From positions 1,178,001 through 1,242,000 of the forward strand of contig NZ_CP016076.1 in assembly GCF_001941625.1 (NCBI RefSeq): DNA of 64,000 nt, written 5' to 3'. Under the pieces are notes generated by a model. It was not told the DNA's origin. It was given only the letters and a program-made list of their open reading frames with translations, and ran no database searches. The position numbers and the translations under genes were made by a program. Positions 26,822 to 38,318 of this stretch are shown here, piece after piece (within the stretch, counting starts at the first letter, position 1; each line of letters begins with the position of its first letter). The DNA is from Actinoalloteichus fjordicus (lineage in GTDB: Bacteria > Actinomycetota > Actinomycetes > Mycobacteriales > Pseudonocardiaceae).

Positions 26822-28437
26822 CCATCACGATGCCGTCCGGCCTACAGGAACTCGCATCGGTCGTCGTGGGATCCGACTTCCCCGAAGGCGACGAGGACGC
26901 CCTACGGCGGCTCGGGGAAGCCTGGGCGACGTGCGCAAGCGAGGTCGAGGGCGTGCTCGGCGACACCCAGGCCGCCGTCGCCGACATGCTGAGCGCGATC
27001 GAGCGGGGCGACACCGCCGAAGAGTTCAAGAAGTTCGGCGAGGGTCTCACCCAGGGCGACGAGGCGCCGCTGCCGGTGCTCAAGATGCTGTGCGAGAAAC
27101 TCGGCGAGGCCTGCGACAACGTCGCGCTCGAGGTCGAGTACACCAAGATCAGCATCATCGTCGCGCTGTCCATCCTGCTCGCTCAGATCGCCGTGATGCT
27201 GGCCATGGCCGTCATCACCTTCGGCGCCAGCACGGCCGCGATCCCCGCCGCGCAGGCCGCGACGCAGGGCGTGGTGCGCGCCATCGTGCAGGCGTTGTCG
27301 ACGATGATCCGGGAGATCATCAAGCAGGTCGTGATCAACCTGGGCGTCAACCTCTTCATCGATGCGGCGATCCAGATCGGCCAGCTGGCGGCGGGCGACC
27401 GCAAGGACTGGGACACCAGCAAGACGGGGGCGGCTGCCCTGGCGGGAGTGGCCGGTGGCATCGGCGGCGGGGTCGCCTCCGGCGTGTTCGGCGGGATCGC
27501 CAAGAATTTCGGCGGCAAGATCACCGACAACCTGATCAAGCCCATCGGCGACAAGGTCCCCGGCCTCAACCCGGGCAGGGCCGACTGGGGCGGCGCCATC
27601 ATCGGCGGGATGGCGAGCGGCACCGCAGGCGGCGTGATGGGGGGTGCGCTGAACAACCAGTTCCAGTCCGACCCGAACGACGACACGAATCCGCACAGTG
27701 AACAGTCCCTCGGCGCGGGAGCCTTGGGCGGCGCCATCGGCGGCGGCCTGGCCGGGGCCGTCGGCTACAAGTCGGGCCTCGACGGCATCACCGCAGGCTC
27801 GTCGTTCGACTCCACTCCCGGCAGCAGCCCCGGGTCGACGCCCGACCCTGGCAGCCCGCCGCCGTCGAGTCGCTCCGGTAGCGGGACCACGTGGCAGGAT
27901 TGGGACGGCGCACCGCCGTTGACGCCGGACGAGCCCTCCCCACCGCCGCCTACCTCCCGGCCAGTGTCGATGCCTCCTGATCTCGAGAGCAGTGCGCCGG
28001 TCTGGGCGCAGGAGCCGAGGCCGGCTGCGTCGGGGCCTGGGGTGTCGATGCCTGCTGATTTCGAGAGCAGTGCGCCGGTCTGGGCGCAGGAGCCGAGGCC
28101 GGCTGCGTCGGGGCCTGGGGTGTCGATGCCTGCTGATTTCGAGAGCAGTGCGCCGGTCTGGGCGCAGGAGCCGAGGCCGCCTGCCACACCGCCGGCCGAG
28201 CCGAATGGCGGCGGGGCGGTCTGGCAGGAGTGGGACGGCGCGCCGCCGCTCGATCCGGACCCCACCCCCGCGCCCCCGCAGCCCGACCCGTCCACACCGC
28301 CTGCCAACCCCGGTCTGATGGAGGACTGGCGGAATCAGGACAACTGGAAGGTCCCGCCGATCGGCCTTCCCGTGCACCTGGTCCCCCCGAGAGACGAAGA
28401 GCACGGCCTGGACACCAGCCGCCTCGACGGGGACTAG
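26818..28437 (+). CDS. CpnT-N-like T7SS substrate with repeats and no recognisable toxin domain
   Basis: A 539-residue protein. Residues about 15-105 match the WXG100-like N-terminal domain of CpnT-type proteins (FPEGDEDALRRLGEAWATCA). Hydrophobic segments follow (ISIIVALSILLAQIAVMLAMAV), then a Gly-rich, lipid-interacting-like stretch (about 205-320). From about 330 it is Pro-rich, with three copies of a 26-residue repeat (about 383-454) and two WQ(D/E)WDGAPPL motifs. No catalytic domain is visible at the C-terminus, where related proteins carry toxins. It is coupled to the EspC-like gene (ATGA). Confidence 0.8.
   Translation: MTITMPSGLQELASVVVGSDFPEGDEDALRRLGEAWATCASEVEGVLGDTQAAVADMLSAIERGDTAEEFKKFGEGLTQGDEAPLPVLKMLCEKLGEACDNVALEVEYTKISIIVALSILLAQIAVMLAMAVITFGASTAAIPAAQAATQGVVRAIVQALSTMIREIIKQVVINLGVNLFIDAAIQIGQLAAGDRKDWDTSKTGAAALAGVAGGIGGGVASGVFGGIAKNFGGKITDNLIKPIGDKVPGLNPGRADWGGAIIGGMASGTAGGVMGGALNNQFQSDPNDDTNPHSEQSLGAGALGGAIGGGLAGAVGYKSGLDGITAGSSFDSTPGSSPGSTPDPGSPPPSSRSGSGTTWQDWDGAPPLTPDEPSPPPPTSRPVSMPPDLESSAPVWAQEPRPAASGPGVSMPADFESSAPVWAQEPRPAASGPGVSMPADFESSAPVWAQEPRPPATPPAEPNGGGAVWQEWDGAPPLDPDPTPAPPQPDPSTPPANPGLMEDWRNQDNWKVPPIGLPVHLVPPRDEEHGLDTSRLDGD
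27964..28179 (+). repeat. 78-bp tandem repeat, nearly 3 copies
   Basis: Copies begin at 27964, 28042 and 28120, exactly 78 bp apart; the third is cut short. Each encodes 26 residues around SMPADFESSAPVWAQEPRP. Copies 2 and 3 are almost identical at DNA level, so copy number has changed recently. Confidence 0.9.
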
Positions 28438-28464
28438 CCCCCTGGTCCGGTAGACAGCCCCCGC

Positions 28465-28500
28465 CGTCCTGAGCGAGGTCGCCCGACCTCGCTCAGGACG
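28465..28500 (+). terminator. Very strong terminator hairpin
   Basis: A perfect 17-bp inverted repeat (28465-28481 and 28484-28500) with only 2 nt between the arms, 27 bp after the CpnT-like gene stop. It faces a convergent gene and may stop transcription from both sides. Confidence 0.8.
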
Positions 28501-28581
28501 GACCCCGGGCCGAGCGACTGATCATCGACACCGCTCGTGCCAGCGCCTCCCACGGCCGGGCGGCCGAGGTCTCGACGTCTC

Positions 28582-28642
28582 AGAGCCTGTCTCTGATCCC
28601 CACTTTCCTGCTGCACGACGGAGGAGGATCGAAAACAGGCTC

Positions 28643-28643
<1 letters not shown>
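28582..28643 (-). terminator. Hairpin at the end of the aminotransferase gene
   Basis: AGAGCCTGT (28582-28590) and ACAGGCTCT (28635-28643) are perfect complements. The distal arm overlaps the aminotransferase stop codon. The loop is long (44 nt), so function as a terminator is only possible. Confidence 0.35.
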
Positions 28644-30977
<2,334 letters not shown>

Positions 30978-32232
30978 CCAGGGAGCAAGGCAGGCCCAGG
31001 GGCAAGGCCGCCGGGACCGCATCGCCTGCGGCGGGGACTCAGAATACGACGTCGATGTCGCACGACGGAGTGACGACGAGCTGTCTCGACATTGCGAATT
31101 CCGCCGACGACAGCGCTCGAATCGATTGCTGTACCAAATCAGTCGATGATCTCTCTGCTGGGAAGCCCTCCGTGCGGTAAATGGCCAAGCCTATTCCATG
31201 GCGCCGTCCGAGAACGCCGGGTCCTCGTTCTGCTGAGCGGTGTTTGCGTGAATCGTGGTGCGGTACTGTGACTCGGAATTTGAGCATTCTCGACTCCGCA
31301 GTCACCGCTGTTTCGTGCCGAGCTTTCGAACTCCGCCGATACGTCATGCTGTCGACTTCGCCGCCACCCTGTGCGCGACTCTGTCGTGCGCCTGTCGGAA
31401 TCGTCGGGAAGGCGCACAACTCGGGCTGATCCCGAGGTCGTGTCCCACGGACGACCGGGTCCGAGGGCTGCCTGCTGGGCCGTCTGGTCCGCCGTGCCTG
31501 GTGTACTCGACCTAATGCGAAGTGATCCGGACGGCTCATTCCGACGGAGCCGCCCGGGCACGGAGGCGGGCGGGTTCGATGATCAAATTCGCCCCCGCCG
31601 CAGCTCCGTACGAGGTCGTCGTGGGTCTCGGCGAGGAGATCGGTCCGGTGGACTGCGCGAAGATGATGAACTCGCCTTCGCGCAGCGCCCGCCGAGGGCG
31701 TTCTCTCTTCACCGGCTGCTCGCGCAGCCTCTCGTGATCTACCCGGCGGTGGAACCGGCGAATAAAAGACGACGCGAATGAATGCATCGATATGACGGCC
31801 TGATCGAACGCGGTGAATAAATGCCGAGGTGTTCGACGACCATTGGTCAGGCGGGTGAAAGGGCAGCCTGTGCTGTCCGTTCGGGCAGCCCGAGATGTGC
31901 CGGGGATACGGTGTCTGGCGACCGATTCGGATAGGGCAGGATCGGGCGGTGGTAAACCATGGGTAGCGACCTATGGCGCCGCTGAATCGGCCGAGATCCC
32001 GGGCCGGTCGACGGGATTTTCGGCGTCCACAACAAACGCAGGAAGGACTCGGCACAGTCGATCTGCTCACGACGCTCCTTGGTCCGTCAGCCCTGTTCGG
32101 GTAGCGCGTGTGGGCCAGAAGAGCAGGCTCGACGCGCTCCGTGAGGGCTACTGATCCATCGAGGAGATCCGTTTCGTCCCGGCCGTGTCGACGGCGAGGC
32201 GCGGCACACCGACGAGGAAGAAGCACGACACA
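30978..32232. other. 1.25-kb region without supported genes
   Basis: No frame reads convincingly as protein. Base composition is lower in GC than the neighbours at about 31050-31350 and 31740-31960. A 47-residue stretch on the minus strand ending at 31039 (YRTEGFPAERSSTDLVQQS) looks protein-like but has only a TTG start. The segment 31860-31960 has a related copy upstream of the second effector, listed separately. Confidence 0.45.
31860..31962 (+). repeat. Duplicated upstream element, copy 1
   Basis: This stretch shares blocks with 34938-35035 in the same order: TTCGGGCAGC, GATACGGTGTC, then a TCGGATA-GGCA-GATCGG block. Similarity is partial but ordered over about 100 bp. It lies about 370 bp upstream of the T7SS-associated gene. 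It could be a shared promoter or operator, or the remains of a larger duplication. Confidence 0.6.
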
Positions 32233-32940
32233 GTGAATGATCACGCACCCCAGGCGACGGCGGCTGATCGGCAGGACTGGGTGATGTTGACGTCCGAGGA
32301 GTGGCGTTATCGCGAAGGTGAGACGCCGCCGCCGGAGGCGATCGTGGGGGCCTGGCCGCTCGACGCGGAGGGTGGCCTGGGGTTGTTCGAGCCCAATCCG
32401 GGCTTTCTGCCCTCCGGGCCGAGGGTTCCCACCGACCCTGCCGACGCAGCGATCCGGCTGGCGTTGGGCGGGGACGTGGATGCGGCCGGTCAGATCGTGC
32501 CGTTGTTGTGGAGCGCGGTGCTGGAGACGCCGGTGTCCGAGGACGGGAGCCCGCTGGTGGGGTCGTCGCCGGATGACGTGCCCTGTGTCGTCGTCGTGAC
32601 CGCCGCGGTGAACCGGGCTCGCGTCGAGGCGCCGTTGTGGCGTCGGGTGTCGGCGGCGGAGCTGGTGGGTCTCCTGCCTGCGGCGACCGATGTGTTGATC
32701 AACCCGGACGGCCCGGCGGCCATGCGCCTGCTTGCCGACGTCTTCTGCGACGGCCCGCCGCCGGACGCTCCGCAGGCCGGACCTGCCTCGCAGCACAAGT
32801 CGGCCGAGGAACGACGTCGGCTACCGGACAGGGACTCGGGTACGGACTCGTCCAGACCTCGGCCCGGACACGTGGGCGTCTGGGGCGGTTCGCTGCCCGA
32901 CGAGGTCGAGATGAACTCCCTCCCGCCGCACGTCGAGTAG
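32233..32940 (+). CDS. Type VII secretion system-associated protein
   Basis: A 235-residue protein. The core IVGAWPLDAEGGLGLFEPNPGF followed by PTDPADAAIRLALGG matches the conserved block of actinobacterial T7SS-associated proteins, which sit next to WXG100 and effector genes. Their function is not known; an EspG-like chaperone role has been suggested by context only. The last 60 residues are polar and probably disordered. GTG 32233 gives an N-terminus of usual length; GTG 32185 and ATG 32284 are alternatives. The tandem effector genes follow. Confidence 0.78.
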   Translation: MNDHAPQATAADRQDWVMLTSEEWRYREGETPPPEAIVGAWPLDAEGGLGLFEPNPGFLPSGPRVPTDPADAAIRLALGGDVDAAGQIVPLLWSAVLETPVSEDGSPLVGSSPDDVPCVVVVTAAVNRARVEAPLWRRVSAAELVGLLPAATDVLINPDGPAAMRLLADVFCDGPPPDAPQAGPASQHKSAEERRRLPDRDSGTDSSRPRPGHVGVWGGSLPDEVEMNSLPPHVE

Positions 32941-33019
32941 GCGCGGCGACACCGCGTTCGAGCTCACCACCAGGCCGGTCCGCTCGACGGCTGGACGAAT
33001 ATCACAAGAGAGACGGACG

Positions 33020-34768
33020 ATGAGTAATCCTTTGGTGGCTGATGTGGTGGATTCGACGTCGTCGACGTCGGGTCTGTGGCTGGTGGAGTCGGTGAACTCG
33101 ACCAACACCGCTATTCAGAACGGGGACTGGTTGGAGGCCGGTCTGGGGGTGGCAGATCTGGTGCTGTCCGCGTTGGACCCGTTCGCGACGATCATCTCCA
33201 ACGGGGTGGGGTGGCTCATCGAACACGTCGGGCCGTTGTCGGACGCCTTGGACGCGTTGGCGGGGAATCCCGACGAGATCCGCTCCCGCGCCGACACCTG
33301 GTCCAACGTCGCGGGCGAGGTCAACTCCGTCGCCACCGAACTCGGGAACCTCATCCAATCCGACGTCTCCACCTGGACGGGTGCGGCCGCCGACGCCTAC
33401 CGCGACCGGGCCGCCGACACCGCCAACCTGATCCTCGCCGCCGGAGCAGCCGCGGGCGGCGCCGCCGAGGGCATCCAGAAAGCGGGCGAGGTCGTCTCGG
33501 CCGTGCGTGACGCGGTCCGTGACATCATCGCCGACGTCGTGGGCTCGATGGTCTCGTGGGCGTTACAGGTCCTGTTCACCCTCGGCATCGGGCTGATCTG
33601 GGTGGTTCCCAAGGTCGTCGCCAAGGTCGCTCAGACCGCTGCGACCATCGCCCAGCTCATCACCAAGCTCACCACCTCCCTGAACCGGCTCAAGCCGCTG
33701 CTCGGCACACTCGGCGACGACTTCGCCACCGCCGCCCGAGGCCTCAAGGCCATCAAACCCGGCGACAACCACACCCCCCGCGCACTCGACGCACCCACCA
33801 CCACCCCGACCAACACCCCCAACACCACCCCCGACACCGGACCCCCCATCACCGCCGACAACAACCCCGCAGGCAGCCCACGACCCGACATCTCAGGCAG
33901 CAGCCCCGACGGAGCGACCGGCACCCGAGGCGCGCCCGACATCAGCCCCACCGGCACCCGAAGCCTGCCCGACGGCGGCATCGCGCCCCCGCGCGACGGC
34001 GTCCGCCACCCGCTCCCACCGAACTTCATGCAGAACTCCGTCACCATGTCGGATCGCTACTCGTACATGCCGGGGCTGGGCGAATCCTCGAGCTCTTCAC
34101 GACCCTCCGCCGCGCAGTCGGGCCGGGACCGGTATGCGGCCGGCCTCGTCCTGCATTCCGACGGGACCGCGACGAGGAAGTACTTCCGCCCCGAGGACGT
34201 GACCTCGAAGACATTGCGGGACAGGAACGGCCGAATACTGGGAGTCTCGTTCTCCACCAACCGAGCGACGATGGCTTACGAGCGGGACTGGGCGAAGGCG
34301 GAACTTCCGAGGTGGGAGCGGGAATACCTCGAAACGTCCCGAGACGGATGGTATGAGAATCATTGGGCTCCGTGGGCAGGCAATCCCAGTTATCCCGGCC
34401 CGTTCGTCGCACTGACACACTCGAACGGACACAAATATAAGGTCCAAGCCCCGACCGGCCGCCACGGCGAGTTGGAAGACCTCTGGGTCTCACCGGAGTC
34501 GTACCATAAGATCCTGACCAGTCACCGGGCCTACCAGAGCAACATGGCACCCAATATCAATCCGCTTGTCATGGTGTCGTGTGACACGGGTGCGCCAGAT
34601 ATGGATGCTGCGCAGAGGTACACCCGAGCAGCACGCGAAGCCGGCGACAACCGGCCCATCTACGCCCCCAACAACGAGGCGAGTATCAACCTCCTGCCCG
34701 GTGGCCAAGCCTTCATCTCGGTGAAGGCGGACGGGACGGGACGCGGCGAATTCAGGCGGTTCTACTAG
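33020..34768 (+). CDS. T7SS polymorphic effector A with C-terminal His-Cys domain
   Basis: A 582-residue protein. Residues about 80-175 form a WXG100-like helical module with TWTGAAADAYRDRA (WxG turn, then a YxxxA/D-type tail). A hydrophobic segment (WALQVLFTLGIGLIWVV) and a helix follow. Residues about 255-345 are a Thr/Pro-rich linker. The C-terminal domain (about 370-582) holds ALTHSNG (His467) and VMVSCDTG (Cys521), and ends in APN. A strand-His then strand-Cys order is typical of clan CD peptidases (caspase, C80, CHAT). Protease activity is inferred. It is paralogous to the next effector; no immunity gene is seen. Confidence 0.8.
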   Translation: MSNPLVADVVDSTSSTSGLWLVESVNSTNTAIQNGDWLEAGLGVADLVLSALDPFATIISNGVGWLIEHVGPLSDALDALAGNPDEIRSRADTWSNVAGEVNSVATELGNLIQSDVSTWTGAAADAYRDRAADTANLILAAGAAAGGAAEGIQKAGEVVSAVRDAVRDIIADVVGSMVSWALQVLFTLGIGLIWVVPKVVAKVAQTAATIAQLITKLTTSLNRLKPLLGTLGDDFATAARGLKAIKPGDNHTPRALDAPTTTPTNTPNTTPDTGPPITADNNPAGSPRPDISGSSPDGATGTRGAPDISPTGTRSLPDGGIAPPRDGVRHPLPPNFMQNSVTMSDRYSYMPGLGESSSSSRPSAAQSGRDRYAAGLVLHSDGTATRKYFRPEDVTSKTLRDRNGRILGVSFSTNRATMAYERDWAKAELPRWEREYLETSRDGWYENHWAPWAGNPSYPGPFVALTHSNGHKYKVQAPTGRHGELEDLWVSPESYHKILTSHRAYQSNMAPNINPLVMVSCDTGAPDMDAAQRYTRAAREAGDNRPIYAPNNEASINLLPGGQAFISVKADGTGRGEFRRFY

Positions 34769-35350
34769 CCTGGCGACGCCCGACGGGGCCTGCCGAGGCA
34801 TCGGGTGCCGCACCGGATGCGATCGTTCTTCGGTGTGCCAGCCGGATGAATGCCGCCGTATATGTGCAGCGGTCGTCGAATATCGCTGCGTTTGATTCCA
34901 TCGATGGGGACCCCGGGTTTCTCGAATGCTGGAATGTCGAGGAAAGGGCATCCCGTGGTGTTCTTTCGGGCAGCTCCTGGTGCGCCGCCGATACGGTGTC
35001 GCTCGTCATTCTCGGATAAGGCATGATCGGTGGCGGTGATGTCCTCGACGACGAAACCTGGCGCGCCGGTGAACTGCTTCGAGGTCGGCGTCGAAAGAAC
35101 CAGGAGATTGTCGGGGGTCGGACCCCGGAGACGTCGGGGCCCGACGACGGTTGTCCACTGATTCGAGCTACTGCGGCGAAGTGGGCATACCGACTGCGAG
35201 TCGACCGGAGTGGGGACTGCCATGGGTCTCCCGACTCCATCGAAATCTGATTCCGATGCTCGCCCGGCAGGTCGAGCACGTGTGCGACACCGGTGCATTC
35301 GCCGACGGGTGTGTCGGTGGTGGGCGGGTGTGTGGTGAGAGGGGTTGTTG
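34769..35350. other. Region between the two effector genes
   Basis: About 580 bp with no convincing gene and no obvious small immunity-type frame. It contains the second copy of the duplicated upstream element and should hold the promoter of effector B. Confidence 0.45.
34938..35035 (+). repeat. Duplicated upstream element, copy 2
   Basis: It is partly similar to 31860-31962: TTTCGGGCAGC, GATACGGTGTC and TCGGATAAGGCATGATCGG occur in the same order and spacing. It lies about 315 bp before effector B. Confidence 0.6.
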
Positions 35351-37111
35351 GTGAGTAATCCGTTAGTGGCGGATGTGGTGGATTCGTCGTCGTCGACGTC
35401 GGGGTTGTCATTGGTGGCGTCGGTGAACACCACGACCGAGGCCGTGCAGAGTGGGGACTGGTTGGAGGCCGGTCTGGGGGTGGCGGATCTGGTGCTGTCC
35501 GCGTTGGACCCGTTCGCGACGATCATCTCCAACGGGGTGGGGTGGCTCATCGAACACGTCGGTCCGTTGTCGGACGCCTTGGACGCGTTGGCGGGGAATC
35601 CCGACGAGATCCGCTCCCACGCCGAGACCTGGTCCAACGTCGCGGGCGAGGTCGGCGCGGTATCGTTCGAGCTGGGCGCGTTGATCAACAACGACACCGC
35701 CACCTGGACGGGTGCGGCCGCCGACGCCTACCGCGAACGCGCCACCGACACCGCGAACCTGATCCTGGCCGCAGGCACCGCCGCCCAGGGTGCGGCCGAC
35801 GGCATCCAGAAAGCGGGCGAGGTCGTCTCGGCCGTGCGGGATGCCGTCCGTGACATCATCGCCGACGTCGTGGGCTCGATGGTCTCGTGGGCGTTACAGG
35901 TCCTGTTCACCCTCGGCATCGGGCTGATCTGGGTGGTTCCCAAGGTCGTCGCCAAGGTCGCTCAGACCGCTGCGACCATCGCCCAGCTCATCACCAAGCT
36001 CACCACCTCCCTGAACCGGCTCAAGCCGCTGCTCGGCACACTCGGCGACGACTTCGCCACCGCCGCCCGAGGCCTCAAGGCCATCAAGCCCGGCGACAGC
36101 CACACCGCCCGCGCACTCGACGCACCCACCACCACCCCGACCACCGCCCGAAGTGGCGGAGACTCGGGACCGCTGCTCTCCGCCGATCCCGGCAGCGGCC
36201 GCGCCCCCGACATCACTCCCACCGCAGGCGCCCGAGGACTCGACGACGCACCCGGCGCCCGAGGCGCACCCGCCATCACCCCCACCGGCACCCGAGGACT
36301 TCCCGACAGCGGCCCCGCCCCACGCTCGGCAGGCGGCAACGGCTCCACGATCAGCAGCAGTTCCATGCAGTTCACCAACCGCCTGGTCGATCCTTACGGA
36401 TATCCCATCGGATCGCGGCACTACACGAGCTCATCGGGCTCATCCGCCAGGCAGGACCCGGACGTCGTTCGCGGCGTCGCCATTGGACCAGACGGGCGCC
36501 CGGTCCGGCGGGAGTTCTATGCAGGCAGCGTGCGGCACGAGACACTGCGGGACAGACACGGCCGAACGATCGGAGTCGGTTTCCCGAGCAAGCCACAGGA
36601 CTCGTACACGTGGCAGAGCTGGTCGCAAGGCCGAACTTCCTGGAAGCGGGAGTATTGGGAGCATCCCACCTGGACCAACGACCTGCATCGGCGGCCTGCT
36701 CCGTGGGCAGGCGACGTGGCCGCAGGATACCGCCCGTTCGCCGTGATATCGCACTCGAACGGGCGTCAGTTCACGGTCCAGGCTCCGACCGGGCGCCACG
36801 GTGAAATGGAGAACCTCATGGTCTCACCGGAGGACTATCGAAAGATCGTCACCGGCACCAGCGCCTATCAGAACACCATGACAGGAACCGGACACCCGCT
36901 CATCCTCATGGCGTGTAAGACGGGGCGGGAGGGCAACACCGGGGCATCGCGGTTCGCCGACGCACTGTATGCGTCCGGCGAACGGCATCGGGTCTTCGCA
37001 CCCACGGAGGCGACTACCACCGGTGCGCATTCCCAGAATGGTGAACGCGTGGGCGCCTTCGTCGTGGACACGGTCCACCCCGAGGCACCCGGCCGATTTC
37101 GGGAGTTCTGA
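35351..37111 (+). CDS. T7SS polymorphic effector B with C-terminal His-Cys domain
   Basis: A 586-residue paralogue of effector A. The first 255 residues are almost the same, including LDPFATIISNGVGWLIEHVG and TWTGAAADAYRERA; 242 bp are identical in DNA. The linker (about 255-345) and C-terminal domain diverge. The latter keeps VISHSNG (His468) and LMACKTG (Cys522), 54 residues apart as in effector A, plus QAPTGRHGE and FAPTE. GTG 35351 is chosen by alignment with the start of effector A and from GAGGGG upstream. This is the modular plan of polymorphic toxins: a constant secretion module and a variable tip. No immunity gene is seen. Confidence 0.8.
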   Translation: MSNPLVADVVDSSSSTSGLSLVASVNTTTEAVQSGDWLEAGLGVADLVLSALDPFATIISNGVGWLIEHVGPLSDALDALAGNPDEIRSHAETWSNVAGEVGAVSFELGALINNDTATWTGAAADAYRERATDTANLILAAGTAAQGAADGIQKAGEVVSAVRDAVRDIIADVVGSMVSWALQVLFTLGIGLIWVVPKVVAKVAQTAATIAQLITKLTTSLNRLKPLLGTLGDDFATAARGLKAIKPGDSHTARALDAPTTTPTTARSGGDSGPLLSADPGSGRAPDITPTAGARGLDDAPGARGAPAITPTGTRGLPDSGPAPRSAGGNGSTISSSSMQFTNRLVDPYGYPIGSRHYTSSSGSSARQDPDVVRGVAIGPDGRPVRREFYAGSVRHETLRDRHGRTIGVGFPSKPQDSYTWQSWSQGRTSWKREYWEHPTWTNDLHRRPAPWAGDVAAGYRPFAVISHSNGRQFTVQAPTGRHGEMENLMVSPEDYRKIVTGTSAYQNTMTGTGHPLILMACKTGREGNTGASRFADALYASGERHRVFAPTEATTTGAHSQNGERVGAFVVDTVHPEAPGRFREF

Positions 37112-37446
37112 CCAGGCGGACCCGATGACGGCGGCGGCCCGACGGACCGGAGCATCGAACGGTTGCCCTGGCCCGGCCGGTCCGTCGTCGATCGTCGAGC
37201 GCCCGGCCGGACCGTGTCCGACGGATCTCCGCCGCAGGCCTGGTGGCACCGGCCGCGCACCTCCTCGCCGAGCGAATCTCGCCGGGCCGTCGGATCGTGA
37301 CATGTCTCTCGCACTCCACCCGCCTGCCCCGGCCTTTCGCAGGCTGCGCAGCCCGTCGCAGGGCAGGCAGGCGGGTCCGGCCGGTCGTGCCTGCCGCGCG
37401 ACATCCGGTGCTCGCAGGCGACCTCACGGAGCGCCGACCCTCCCGG
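37112..37446. other. Convergent intergenic region
   Basis: About 335 bp between effector B and the convergent SDR gene. Two CCGGCCGG palindromes (near 37173 and 37203) could pair as a hairpin and end transcription. No gene is supported, including no immunity-like frame. Confidence 0.4.
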
Positions 37447-38220
37447 CTACAAGGCGTGCCCGCCCGCGACCTGGATCACTTGGCCGGTGATCCAGCGTGC
37501 CTGCTCGGAGGCCAGGAACACGCATGCGTCGGCGATGTCCGCCGGGGTGCCGACGCGCCGCAGCGGGATCATGTCGGTGGCGTCGCGGACCAGCTCCTCG
37601 CTCATCCAGCCGGTCTGCACCGGGCCGGGCGCGACGGCGTTGACTCTGATGCCCTGTGGTCCGAGGTCTAGCGCCGCCGCCCTGGTCACCGCCTCCAACG
37701 CTGCCTTCGAGGAGCCGTAACCGATCTGGCCGGGGAACGCGCGCGCGGCGTCGGTGGAGATGTTCACGGCGCAGGCACGTCTGCCTCCGCTTCGTCGGGC
37801 GAGTTCCGCGATCAGCATCGCCGGGGCCACCGCGTTCACCCGGTAATGCCGGTCGAGTCCGGCCGAGGTCAGCTCGGCGAAGGTGTCCGGGCTCTCGCAG
37901 TGCGCGGCGTTGTTGACGAGGACGCCGACGGGGCCGAGCAGCTGCTCGACAGAGTCGAACAACCTCGGCGCGGCGTCCGCTGAGGCCAGATCCGCGCCGA
38001 CGGCGACGCCGCCGACCGACGAGGAGACGAGCCGTTCGGCGTCGTTCTTCGCCGGGCTCGCGTGCTCCCACCGGAGACTTGCGGGCGGTTCCGGCCCGTC
38101 GAAGTACTGCACTGCCACGTGCGCTCCCTGCTCAGCGAAGGCGCGGGAGATCGCGGCGCCGATGCCGCCTGCTCCACCGGTGACCAGGACGACGACGCCG
38201 TCCAGACCCGAGTCGATCAC
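37447..38220 (-). CDS. SDR-family oxidoreductase (FabG-like)
   Basis: A 257-residue classical short-chain dehydrogenase. VLVTGGAGGIGAAISRAF binds NAD(P), VLVNNAAH follows, catalytic Ser lies in NISTDAARAFPGQIG and Tyr/Lys in YGSSKAALE. The C-terminal ITGQVIQVAGGHAL is the FabG/BKR-type ending. GTG 38220 has AAGGA 7 nt upstream. It is a likely 3-oxoacyl or sugar-alcohol reductase; no pathway partners are adjacent. The GNAT gene is 98 bp upstream on the same strand. Confidence 0.92.
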   Translation of the reverse strand: MIDSGLDGVVVLVTGGAGGIGAAISRAFAEQGAHVAVQYFDGPEPPASLRWEHASPAKNDAERLVSSSVGGVAVGADLASADAAPRLFDSVEQLLGPVGVLVNNAAHCESPDTFAELTSAGLDRHYRVNAVAPAMLIAELARRSGGRRACAVNISTDAARAFPGQIGYGSSKAALEAVTRAAALDLGPQGIRVNAVAPGPVQTGWMSEELVRDATDMIPLRRVGTPADIADACVFLASEQARWITGQVIQVAGGHAL

Positions 38221-38318
38221 GAGTGTCCTTTCTCGGACGGACGCGCGTGGGCGACAGCGTCCGTCGCGGGTCGTCGGTGGTGTGCCTGCGCTGTCCGTGT
38301 GCCGACCACGTCGGATCC

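Noticed and set aside
31039-31188. 47-residue minus-strand protein ending CDIDVVF
   Set aside because: It reads like protein but has only a TTG start with no ribosome site and no recognisable family; kept as a note in the intergenic entry.
35023-35250. 75-residue frame as immunity protein for effector A
   Set aside because: It overlaps the duplicated upstream element, has no ribosome site and no counterpart after effector B.
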